Positions 49,048 through 56,543 of a stretch of DNA of 64,000 nt are shown piece after piece. Every line of letters begins with the position of its first letter. The first letter of the stretch is position 1. The notes beneath the pieces were generated by a model. The model was not told the DNA's origin. It saw nothing but the letters and a program-made list of their open reading frames with translations, and did not search any database. The position numbers and the translations under genes were made by a program. The stretch is from positions 1 to 64,000 of the forward strand of contig NZ_FNOZ01000008.1 of NCBI RefSeq assembly GCF_900107175.1. Reading direction: 5' to 3'. The stretch is from Modestobacter sp. DSM 44400. Lineage in GTDB: Bacteria > Actinomycetota > Actinomycetes > Mycobacteriales > Geodermatophilaceae.

Positions 49048-49260
49048 TGCAGAGCGAGCGGGCCGGCCCGCCGCTGCCACCCGGGGCGGCAGCGGACTGT
49101 CCGCTGCCGGGACCGCCGAGCTGATCGGAGCCTCCCGGATCACCGCCCGCCGGTACCTGGAGCACGCCGACGCCGGGGTGGTGGCCCGCACCCCCGCGTC
49201 ATGGCGGCACCGGGCGGCCGCAGCTGGAGTACCGGTGGCGATCAGGGCGGACCGATGAGT
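49048..49260 (+). pseudogene. remnant of a CitB/DcuR-type response regulator (C-terminal HTH)
   Basis: One frame reads GLSAAGTAELIGASRITARRYLEHADAGVVARTP (split here: GLSAAGTAEL, then IGASRITARRYLEH, then ADAGVVARTP), typical of the DNA-binding end of citrate-family response regulators. A second frame continues at once with RHGGTGRPQLEYRWRSGR, the usual end of the same domain (YGGTGRPEVEYRW). A frameshift near 49195 explains the switch. No receiver domain is present upstream. The rest of 48984-49394 shows only a ribosome-binding site for the next gene. Confidence 0.65.
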
Positions 49261-49394
49261 TCTCCGGTCGGCCGGGGTCTGTAGGTCAGCCGCCGTCCGG
49301 GCGGACCCCGATCCACCTCCGAGGAGATCCTGGTGCACATGTCCGGCACCCGCGCGCAGCGGTCAGCTGAGAACTGTCGGAGGGAGGTCCCAGC

Positions 49395-50420
49395 GTGCGC
49401 GGCATGACCAACGCCATCGTCGTCCAGGGTCTCGTCAAGCGGTTCGGTGCCCAGACCGCGCTGGACGGGGTCGACCTCACCGTCGCCGAGGGCACCGTGC
49501 TGGGCCTGCTGGGCCCCAACGGTGCCGGGAAGACGACGGTCGTGCGCATCCTGAGCACGCTGCTCGAGCCGGATGCCGGCCGGGCCGAGGTCGTCGGTCT
49601 CGACGTGGTGCGCCAGGCCGGCGAGGTCCGGGCCTCCATCGGGCTCACCGGCCAGTACGCAGCGGTCGACGAGTACCTCACCGGGCAGGAGAACCTGGAG
49701 ATGGTCGGGCGGCTGTACCGGTTGGGCAAGCGCGAGTCGCGGTCCCGGGCCGCGCAGTTGCTCGAGCGCTTCGAGCTGACCGACGCCGCCCGCCGACCGG
49801 CTAAGACCTACTCCGGGGGCATGCGCCGCCGGCTGGACATCGCCGCCTCTCTGATCGCCCGTCCCCGCGTGCTGTTCCTCGACGAGCCCACCACCGGGCT
49901 CGACCCGCGCAGCCGGCTGGGCATGTGGGAGTTCATCGCCGACCTGGTCAGCGACGGGACGACGATCCTGCTGACCACCCAGTACCTGGAGGAGGCCGAC
50001 CGGCTGGCCGACCGGATGGTGGTCATCGACCACGGCCGGGTGATCGCCCGGGGCACCGCCGACGACCTCAAGGCGCAGGTGGGCGGCGAGCGGCTGGAGC
50101 TGACGGTCGGCTCGGTCGAGGAGCTGGCGCGGGCGGCCGACGCGCTGCGCTCCCTGGCCCTGGACGAGCCCCGGTGCGATGAGCAGACCCGCCGGCTCAC
50201 CCTGCCGGTCACCGGCGGGGCGGCCACCCTGGCCGAGGCCCTGCGCCGGCTGGAGTCCACCGGCGCCACGGTGCTGGACGTCGGCCTGCGTCGGCCCGAC
50301 CTGGACGACGTCTTCCTCACCCTCACCGGGCACGCTGCCGACGACGAGCGGGCCGGCGCCCCGTCCGACGACGACGCGGCCGACCGGACGCCGGCCACGG
50401 CGGGAGGTGCACTCCGATGA
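49395..50420 (+). CDS. ABC transporter ATP-binding protein, DrrA type
   Basis: This 341-residue ATPase belongs to the daunorubicin-resistance (DrrA) subfamily of exporters. Walker A is LLGPNGAGKTTVVRI, the Q-loop region is IGLTGQYAAVDEYLTGQEN, the signature is YSGGMRRRLDIAASLI and Walker B RVLFLDEPTTGLDPRSR; TTILLTTQYLEEADRLAD contains the H-loop-like Gln. The C-terminal region typical of DrrA (TLAEALRRLESTGATVLDVGL) is kept. GGAGGGAGG stands 7 bp ahead of the GTG. The substrate is unknown; a drug or lipid is most common in this family. Confidence 0.92.
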   Translation: MRGMTNAIVVQGLVKRFGAQTALDGVDLTVAEGTVLGLLGPNGAGKTTVVRILSTLLEPDAGRAEVVGLDVVRQAGEVRASIGLTGQYAAVDEYLTGQENLEMVGRLYRLGKRESRSRAAQLLERFELTDAARRPAKTYSGGMRRRLDIAASLIARPRVLFLDEPTTGLDPRSRLGMWEFIADLVSDGTTILLTTQYLEEADRLADRMVVIDHGRVIARGTADDLKAQVGGERLELTVGSVEELARAADALRSLALDEPRCDEQTRRLTLPVTGGAATLAEALRRLESTGATVLDVGLRRPDLDDVFLTLTGHAADDERAGAPSDDDAADRTPATAGGALR

Positions 50421-51232
50421 GCGCGATGACCACGTCGCTGGGTTGGGCGGTCTCCGACAGCCTGACCATTACCCGGCGCAACCTGATCAAGGTCAAGCGG
50501 GTGCCCGACCTGATCGTGTTCGCGACCCTGTCGCCGATCATGTTCGTGCTGCTGTTCCGGTACGTGTTCGGCAGCGCGATCCCGATCGAGGGCCTCGACT
50601 ACGCCGAGTTCCTGCTCCCGGGCATCTTTGCCCAGACGGTCGTCTTCGGTAGCACGATCACCGGGGCGAGCCTCGCCGACGACCTGCAGAAGGGGCTGAT
50701 CGACCGGTTCCGGTCGCTGCCGATGGCGCGGTCGGCGGTGCTCATCGGCCGCACGGTTGCCGACCTGGGCCTCAACGTGGTGACGATCGTGGTGATGGCC
50801 CTGACCGGGCTGGCCGTGGGCTGGCGGATCCACTCCTCGGTCGGGGAGGCGCTCGCCGGCTTCGTCGTCCTGCTGCTGTTCGCCTTCGCGATCTCGTGGG
50901 TCATGGCCTACGTCGGGTTGTTGGTGCGCACCCCGGAGGTGGTCAACAACGCCAGCTTCATCGTGATCTTCCCGCTGACGTTCATCGCGAACACCTTCGT
51001 GCCGACCAACAACTTCCCGACGGTGCTGAAGGTGATCGCCGACTGGAACCCCGTGTCGGCCGTGGTGCAGGCCGCCCGGCAGCTGTTCGGCAACACCGCC
51101 CCGTCGCTGGAGACATCCGACGCCTGGTCGCTGCAGCACCCGGTGCCCTACGTGCTGCTGTGGGTCGTCGTCCTGCTCGCGGTGTTCGTGCCCCTGTCGG
51201 TGCGCACCTACCTGCGCACCGCCACCCGCTGA
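50417..51232 (+). CDS. ABC-2 type permease, DrrB type
   Basis: The 271-residue permease partners the DrrA-type ATPase. It has six membrane helices with LIVFATLSPIMFVLLFRYVFG first, the family block FLLPGIFAQTVVFGSTITGASLADDLQKGLIDRFRSLPM (amphipathic coupling region; motif FRSLPMAR), and APSLETSDAWSLQHP near the end. The start overlaps the ATPase stop by ATGA and has GGGAGGTG upstream. A perfect hairpin follows the stop. Confidence 0.92.
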   Translation: MSAMTTSLGWAVSDSLTITRRNLIKVKRVPDLIVFATLSPIMFVLLFRYVFGSAIPIEGLDYAEFLLPGIFAQTVVFGSTITGASLADDLQKGLIDRFRSLPMARSAVLIGRTVADLGLNVVTIVVMALTGLAVGWRIHSSVGEALAGFVVLLLFAFAISWVMAYVGLLVRTPEVVNNASFIVIFPLTFIANTFVPTNNFPTVLKVIADWNPVSAVVQAARQLFGNTAPSLETSDAWSLQHPVPYVLLWVVVLLAVFVPLSVRTYLRTATR

Positions 51233-51239
51233 GCGGAGC

Positions 51240-51269
51240 CCGGTCGACCGTCGGGTGACGGTCGACCGG
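51240..51269 (+). terminator. 13-bp perfect hairpin after the DrrAB genes
   Basis: Arms 51240-51252 (CCGGTCGACCGTC) and 51257-51269 pair perfectly around GGGT. It ends the exporter operon and lies 24 bp ahead of the next start. Confidence 0.8.
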
Positions 51270-51293
51270 AGCCCAGGGCCAAGATGGGCGGTG

Positions 51294-53381
51294 ATGAGCA
51301 CCGCTGACCCGGCCACTGCGCCGGCACCCGAGACCCTGTCCGCCTCGAACCCGCTGGCCGCGCCGTCCCCGCTGCCCTACGCGCTGCCGCCCTTCGCCTA
51401 CCTCACCCTCGAGCACCAGCGCGAGGCGCTGCTGGCCGGCATGGCCGCTCAGCGGGCCGAGGTGGACGCGATCGTGGCCGACCCGGCGGAGCCGACCTTC
51501 GACAACACCGTGGTCGCCCTGGAAAGGTCTGGTGAACTCCTCGGCCGGGCCGAGCGGGTGTTCTACAACCTGAGCTCGTCGGTCTCCTCCGACCGGCTGC
51601 GGGAGATCGAGCGGGAGATCGCTCCGCTGGCCGCCGCGCACAGCGACGCCATCCGGCTGGACCCCGCGCTGTTCGCCCGGGTCGACGCGGTGCACGCCGC
51701 CCGACACGACGCCGCCCTGGACGACGAGGCGGTGCGGCTGGTCGAGCGCTACCACCTGGACTTCGTGCTGGCCGGCGCCGGTCTGGACGAGGCCGGCCGG
51801 GACGAGCTGCGCGCGCTCAACCAGCGCCTGGCCGAGCTGTCGACCACCTTCGACCAGAACCTACAGCTGGCCACGGAGGCCGCCGCGGTGCTGGTGACCG
51901 ACGCGGCGCAGCTCGACGGGCTCAGCCCGGCCGAGGCGCAGGCCGCCGCTGGGGCGGCCACCGAGCGGGGCTCCGACGGCGGGTACCTGCTGACCCTGGT
52001 GCTGCCCAGCGGCCAGCCCGCCCTGGCCAAGCTGCGCAACCGCGGCCTGCGCGAACGGCTGCACACCGCCTCGGTGACCCGCGCGTCCGCCGGCGAGCAC
52101 GACAACGGCCCGGTGGCGGTGGAGATCGCCCACCTGCGGGCCGTCCGCGCCCGGCTGCTCGGCTTCGACACCCACGCTGACTTCGTGGCCGCCGACCAGA
52201 CCGCGCAGACGTCCGCGGCCGTCGACGCGCTGCTCGGTGAGCTGGTCGCGCCCGCCCGGGCCAACGCCGAGGCCGAGGCCGCAGTGCTGGCCGAGCTGGC
52301 CACCGCCGACGGTGTCGAGCTGGCGGCCTGGGACTGGGCGTTCTACTCCGAGCGGGTCCGCGCCGAGCGTTACGCCGTCGACAGCGCGGCGCTGCGGCCG
52401 TGGTTCGAGCTGGACCGGGTCCTGGTCGACGGGGTGTTCCGGGCCGCCGAACTGGTCTACGGCTACACCTTCGCGGCCCGCCCGGACCTGGTCGGCTACC
52501 ACCCCGACGTCCGGGTCTGGGAGGTGCACGGCGCCGACGGGCAGCCGGTCGGGCTCTACCTCGGTGACTACTTCGCCCGCGAGGGCAAGCGCGGTGGCGC
52601 CTGGATGAACTCCTTCGTCACCCAGTCGACCCTGCTGGACACCCGGCCGGTGGTGGTGAACAACCTCAACGTCACCCGGCCGGCGACCGGCCAGCCGGCG
52701 CTGCTGACCCTGGACGAGGTCACCACCCTGTTCCACGAATTCGGTCACGCGCTGCACGGGCTGTTCTCCGCGGTCACCTACCCGCGGTTCTCCGGCACCA
52801 GCGTCCCCCGCGACTTCGTCGAGTACCCCAGCCAGGTCAACGAGATGTGGGCGCTGTGGCCGGAGGTCCTGTCCGGCTACGCCCGGCACGTGGAGACCGG
52901 TGAGCCGCTGTCCGGCGACGTGGTGGCGGCCATCGAGGCCGCCGCGCTGTGGGGTGAGGGCTTCGGCACGCTGGAGTACCTGGCCGCGACGCTGCTGGAC
53001 CAGGCCTGGCACCGGATCACCCCGGACACCCTCGTCGAGGATCCCCAGGCCTTCGAGGCCGAGGCGCTGGCCGCCGCCGGCGTCGAGTTCACCACCCTGG
53101 TGCCGCCGCGCTACCGGACCACGTACTTCCAGCACGTCTTCTCCGGCGGCTACTCGGCCGGTTACTACTCCTACATCTGGTCCGAGGTTCTGGACGCCGA
53201 CACCGTCGAGTGGTTCAAGGAGAACGGCGGGCTGAGCCGGGCCAACGGCGACGTCTTCCGCGACCGGCTGCTGTCCCGCGGCGGTTCGGTCGACCCGCTG
53301 GGCGCCTTCCGGGCCGTCCGCGGCCGGGACGCCGACACCGGGCCGCTGCTGCGCCGCCGAGGTTTGGTACCGAGCGCCTGA
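51294..53381 (+). CDS. dcp: M3 family metallopeptidase (peptidyl-dipeptidase Dcp type)
   Basis: This 695-residue cytoplasmic zinc peptidase cleaves dipeptides from peptide C-termini. The zinc site is LFHEFGHALHGLF (about residues 480-492) with the third ligand Glu in YPSQVNEMWAL. The helical N-terminus starts PSPLPYALPPFAYL, the middle has WDWAFYSERVRAERYAVD and the late HVFSGGYSAGYYSYIWSEVLDAD is a strong M3 signature. The start ATG follows CAAGAT by 8 nt. A related oligopeptidase A is the alternative name. Confidence 0.93.
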   Translation: MSTADPATAPAPETLSASNPLAAPSPLPYALPPFAYLTLEHQREALLAGMAAQRAEVDAIVADPAEPTFDNTVVALERSGELLGRAERVFYNLSSSVSSDRLREIEREIAPLAAAHSDAIRLDPALFARVDAVHAARHDAALDDEAVRLVERYHLDFVLAGAGLDEAGRDELRALNQRLAELSTTFDQNLQLATEAAAVLVTDAAQLDGLSPAEAQAAAGAATERGSDGGYLLTLVLPSGQPALAKLRNRGLRERLHTASVTRASAGEHDNGPVAVEIAHLRAVRARLLGFDTHADFVAADQTAQTSAAVDALLGELVAPARANAEAEAAVLAELATADGVELAAWDWAFYSERVRAERYAVDSAALRPWFELDRVLVDGVFRAAELVYGYTFAARPDLVGYHPDVRVWEVHGADGQPVGLYLGDYFAREGKRGGAWMNSFVTQSTLLDTRPVVVNNLNVTRPATGQPALLTLDEVTTLFHEFGHALHGLFSAVTYPRFSGTSVPRDFVEYPSQVNEMWALWPEVLSGYARHVETGEPLSGDVVAAIEAAALWGEGFGTLEYLAATLLDQAWHRITPDTLVEDPQAFEAEALAAAGVEFTTLVPPRYRTTYFQHVFSGGYSAGYYSYIWSEVLDADTVEWFKENGGLSRANGDVFRDRLLSRGGSVDPLGAFRAVRGRDADTGPLLRRRGLVPSA

Positions 53382-53422
53382 GAGACCTCGGGTGCGTGAG
53401 GGTGTCTGCACCCACCCTCCCT

Positions 53423-53485
53423 GTTGATCATCGCCGAGTGGCTGCTCGACACGCCGCGCGAGCCCGCCGTTCGCCGATGATCAAC
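53423..53485. repeat. long inverted repeat with GTTGATCATCG arms
   Basis: GTTGATCATCG at 53423-53433 and CGATGATCAAC at 53475-53485 are perfect inverted copies, extended by three further pairs after one mismatch. They lie between the convergent M3 peptidase and RNHCP genes. The arms are clearly AT-richer than the surroundings. It could be a terminator or a dispersed intergenic repeat. Confidence 0.55.
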
Positions 53486-53495
53486 TCGGGGCTTC

Positions 53496-53819
53496 CTACA
53501 ACCAGGGGAGCTCTAGCACCAGGTTCAGGTCGTCGGGGGCGTCGCCCTCGCGGACCAGCCGGTTGGGTTGGCGGTGGCCGCAGGCGGTGCAGCGGTGCAC
53601 CACCTGCCAGCCCTTTCCCGACTTCTCCACCAGGCCGATCGGCTCCATCAGGCCCCGGCACTCGCTGGCCCGGTCACCGGGCAGCTCGTCGACGTGCAGC
53701 GACCACAGGCACCACGGGCAGTGGTTGCGGTAATGCCCGTCCGTGTTGGCCGGGACGGGCGTGGAGCAGTGCCCGCAGGGGAACGAGGTGTTCTCGGCCT
53801 GCCGGGACCGCGCGCCCAC
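53496..53819 (-). CDS. RNHCP-domain zinc-ribbon-like protein
   Basis: The 107-residue protein contains YRNHCPWCLWSLHVD, the signature that names the RNHCP family, and three further Cys pairs (FPCGHCST, SECRG, HRCTACGHRQPNRL). These look like two zinc ribbons. Function is unknown. The GTG start follows AGGAGG by 6 bp and is 17 bp after the greA stop, so it is probably cotranscribed with greA. Confidence 0.85.
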   Translation of the reverse strand: MGARSRQAENTSFPCGHCSTPVPANTDGHYRNHCPWCLWSLHVDELPGDRASECRGLMEPIGLVEKSGKGWQVVHRCTACGHRQPNRLVREGDAPDDLNLVLELPWL

Positions 53820-53836
53820 CGCCCGCCTCCTGCCGG

Positions 53837-54343
53837 TCAGGGGGCGAACGGCTCGACGGCCAGGACCTTCACCGAGATGTCCTTGCCGTTGGGTGCCTGG
53901 TATGTCACCGTCTCGCCCGGTGCGGCGCCGACGATGGCGGCCCCCAACGCGGACTCCGGGGAGTAGACCGCCAGCTGGGTGGTCCCGGCAATCTCCCGTG
54001 AGCCCAGCAGGAACTTCTCGGTGTCGTCCTCGTCGCCGTCGAAGGCGATCGTGATGACCGTGCCCAGCGCAGCGTTGGTGGCCGTCGTCGGAGCTGCCCC
54101 GACCCGGGCCTTGCGCAACAGGTCGGTGAGCTGGCGGATCCGGCCCTCCCGCTTGCCCTGCTCCTCGCGGGCCGCGTGGTAGCCGCCGTTCTCCTTGAGG
54201 TCGCCCTCCTCGCGGCGGTCGTTGATCTCCTTGGCGATGACCGGGCGGTCCGCTACCAAGTGGTCGAGCTCGACCTTCAGTCGGTCGTGGGCCTCCTGCG
54301 TCAGCCAGACGCCCTGGTCCTGCTGGTCAGTCGGGGTGGACAC
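53837..54343 (-). CDS. greA: transcription elongation factor GreA
   Basis: GreA stimulates cleavage of backtracked RNA in RNA polymerase. The 168-residue protein has the N-terminal coiled coil with WLTQEAHDRLKVELDHLVADR and the acidic tip NDRREEGDLKENGGYHAA (the D/E residues of the hairpin loop), then the C-terminal FKBP-like domain: LGTVITIAFDGDEDDTEKFLLGS and SPESALGAAIVGAAPGETVTY. GTG 54343 was chosen because it starts the helix at the normal distance; upstream codons in frame have no similarity. An AT-rich stretch (TGTTAGTTTTCTCGG, about 54400-54420) is a likely leftward promoter area. Confidence 0.95.
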   Translation of the reverse strand: MSTPTDQQDQGVWLTQEAHDRLKVELDHLVADRPVIAKEINDRREEGDLKENGGYHAAREEQGKREGRIRQLTDLLRKARVGAAPTTATNAALGTVITIAFDGDEDDTEKFLLGSREIAGTTQLAVYSPESALGAAIVGAAPGETVTYQAPNGKDISVKVLAVEPFAP

Positions 54344-54512
54344 GATGTGGGGACTCCCGTGCTCGATGGCGGTCGTCGCGATGGGCGGACCGCCGTTGGT
54401 CAATCCGAGAAAACTAACACCGGAACGGGACCGGATGCAGACCTCGAGAAGCTTCCCCGGGCCGAGCAACCCGACCCGGCCGGGGTCCCTGCCGCCAGGT
54501 GCGCGGTCGGGG

Positions 54513-54518
54513 GACAAT
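54513..54518 (+). promoter_or_regulatory. -10 element for leaderless mca transcript
   Basis: GACAAT is followed by 7 nt and the GTG at 54526. Confidence 0.5.
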
Positions 54519-54525
54519 GGGCGAC

Positions 54526-55413
54526 GTGACACAACCGGACCAGTTGCGCCTACTCGCGGTGCACGCCCACCCCGACGACGAGTCGAGCAAGGGCGCCGCA
54601 ACCATGGCCAAGTACGTCGCCGAGGGCGCCCGGGTGCTGGTGGCCACCTGCACCGGCGGAGAGCGCGGCTCGGTGCTCAACCCCGCCATGGACCTCCCCG
54701 AGGTGTGGGAGCGGCTGCCCCAGCTGCGCATGGCGGAGATGGCGCGGGCCCGGGAGATCCTGGGCATCGAGCAGGAGTGGCTCGGCTTCGTCGACTCGGG
54801 GCTCCCCGAGGGCGACCCGCTCCCGCCGCTGCCCGAGGGCTGCTTCGCCCTCGTGTCGGTGGAGGAGGCCGCGGCTCCGTTGGTGGAGCTCATGCGCCGG
54901 TTCCGCCCGCAGGTCATCACCACCTACGACGAGCGGGGCGGCTACCCGCACCCCGACCACATCAAGACCCACGAGATCTCGGTGCACGCCTTCGAGGCCG
55001 CCGGTGACCCCGAGCGCTATCCCGAGCTGGGCGAGCCGTGGCAGCCGAGCAAGCTCTACTACCAGATGGGCTTCACGCTTCCCCGCACGAAGGCGCTGCA
55101 CGAGGCGGTGCTCGCCGGCGGCGGGGAGTCGCCCTACGCCGAGATGCTCGAGAAGTGGGACCCGGCCAAGGACATCTCCCACCGGGTCACCACCCGCGTG
55201 CCCTGCGCCGAGTACTTCCCGGTGCGCGACGCCGCGCTGATCGCCCACGCCACCCAGATCGACCCCACCGGCCGCTGGTTCACGGTGCCGCTGGACGTGC
55301 AGTCACACGCCTGGCCGACCGAGGACTACGAGCTGGCCCGCTCGCTGGTCGACTCCCCGCTGCCCGAGGACGACCTGTTCGCCGGCGTCCGCGACTCGGT
55401 GCGTGTGCCGTGA
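54526..55413 (+). CDS. mca: mycothiol S-conjugate amidase
   Basis: Mca cleaves mycothiol S-conjugates of toxins to mercapturic acids and GlcN-Ins. The 295-residue protein has the zinc site AVHAHPDDESSKGAAT (HPDD) and YPHPDHIKTHEIS, and VATCTGGERGSVLNP. Mca-like rather than MshB-like features include the long C-terminal part with AEYFPVRDAALIAHATQIDP. GTG 54526 is preferred; an ATG 9 bp upstream in frame is the alternative. Presence of Mca shows a mycothiol-making actinobacterium. The same gene order follows greA in M. tuberculosis. Confidence 0.94.
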   Translation: MTQPDQLRLLAVHAHPDDESSKGAATMAKYVAEGARVLVATCTGGERGSVLNPAMDLPEVWERLPQLRMAEMARAREILGIEQEWLGFVDSGLPEGDPLPPLPEGCFALVSVEEAAAPLVELMRRFRPQVITTYDERGGYPHPDHIKTHEISVHAFEAAGDPERYPELGEPWQPSKLYYQMGFTLPRTKALHEAVLAGGGESPYAEMLEKWDPAKDISHRVTTRVPCAEYFPVRDAALIAHATQIDPTGRWFTVPLDVQSHAWPTEDYELARSLVDSPLPEDDLFAGVRDSVRVP

Positions 55414-55751
55414 CCGGCGCGCTGGCCACGGAACTCACCGTCCTGGCGGTCGACCAGCAGCAGTTGCCCGAGGACGTCGGCAAGTCTGGACCGGTGGGCC
55501 TGCTGCTCATCGTCGTGCTGCTGATCGCGACGGTCCTGCTGGTCAAGTCGATGGGCCGGCACCTCAAGCGGATCCCGCCCAGCTTCGACCCGGCCGACCA
55601 GATCCCGGACACCCCGGCCGAGCTGATCGACCCGCCGGCCCCCGGTCAGGACCTGCTCGACACGCTGCGCCGGGCCCCGCTGGCCATCGAGCCGCCGCGC
55701 GCCCGGCCGCGGGACGACCGCTCGGAGGGCAACGGGCCCGCGGCGTCCTGA
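55410..55751 (+). CDS. small membrane protein downstream of mca
   Basis: The 113-residue protein has one membrane helix (GPVGLLLIVVLLIATVLLVKSM, residues about 27-48) and a cytoplasmic tail rich in Pro, Asp and Arg (HLKRIPPSFDPADQIPD). The start overlaps the mca stop (GTGA), which sets the frame. M. tuberculosis Rv1083, in the same position, is a similar small membrane protein (from memory). Function unknown. Confidence 0.85.
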   Translation: MTGALATELTVLAVDQQQLPEDVGKSGPVGLLLIVVLLIATVLLVKSMGRHLKRIPPSFDPADQIPDTPAELIDPPAPGQDLLDTLRRAPLAIEPPRARPRDDRSEGNGPAAS

Positions 55752-55788
55752 GGCGCCGGGCGGTTCCCCGCCCGGCGTCCGCGGAGCA

Positions 55789-56358
55789 CTACCAGCGGTG
55801 CGCGACGTCGATGACCATGCGGCTCGGTGAACCCGGGAGGACGAACACCCGGAACGGCAGCCGTGCCCGGGTGCCCACGCCGAGGGTCGTGACCCCCTCG
55901 GAGGAGCCGGCCCAGACGACCTGACGGAACGTCCGGTAGCCGGTCACGTTGACGACCTCCCGCTGGTTCTGCGGTAGGTAGGTCACCTGGCCGTTCACCT
56001 GGTTGGGGGCGTACACGGTGACCTGCAGGATTGCGCCGCCCCGGACGGACAGTTGTTCGCCCTTGGGGTCGGAGAAGATCCGGTCGACGTACTCCACGCG
56101 GTATCCCCCCAAGCCGGTCACCGCCGGGTTGACGTCCACGACCATCCGGTCGTAGCAGTCGTGGTGACCGGACCGGACGCCGGTGATCGCGACGCCGTCG
56201 GACGAGAGACCGCCGTGGGCCTTGAGCTGGGACCCCCAGGTGATGCCGCAGTAGGGCGCGGCTGCCGATGCCGGGGTGACGAGCCCCAGCACGACCGCGG
56301 CGACCGCGGCCAGGACGAGCAGGAGGGAGGAGAAGGGACGGGGACGGGGACTGTTCAT
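55789..56358 (-). CDS. secreted AMIN-like domain protein
   Basis: The 189-residue protein has a signal peptide (LLLVLAAVAAVVLGLVTPASAAA) and an extracellular beta-rich domain with a Cys pair (APYCGITWGS, GHHDCYDRMVVDVN). The motif VRSGHHDCYDRMVVDVNPAV and the end PGSPSRMVIDVAHRW look like AMIN-like domains found in actinobacterial secreted proteins. TGGAGG lies 7 bp before ATG 56358, which decides the start. It is on the opposite strand to its neighbours, so it may be an insertion in the conserved mca-DUF255 interval. Function unknown. Confidence 0.8.
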   Translation of the reverse strand: MNSPRPRPFSSLLLVLAAVAAVVLGLVTPASAAAPYCGITWGSQLKAHGGLSSDGVAITGVRSGHHDCYDRMVVDVNPAVTGLGGYRVEYVDRIFSDPKGEQLSVRGGAILQVTVYAPNQVNGQVTYLPQNQREVVNVTGYRTFRQVVWAGSSEGVTTLGVGTRARLPFRVFVLPGSPSRMVIDVAHRW

Positions 56359-56543
56359 GGCGTGCCTCCAGTGGTGTGCGCCACCGGAAGAGTCTCGCGA
56401 CACGCCGTCCCTTACCAGATGCCCGGCAAGTCCACAACTACTGAACCCTCAGCGTGTCGACTGTCATCTCCCGTGGTCGTTGTCCTGTGGAACGACGGGG
56501 GGATGGCGAATGGCTGTCGGCCCCTTGCGGGTAGGGGAGTGCC

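Noticed and set aside
49395-51232. DrrAB genes as part of an antibiotic gene cluster
   Set aside because: No polyketide, peptide or terpene synthase nearby; such exporters are common as stand-alone operons.
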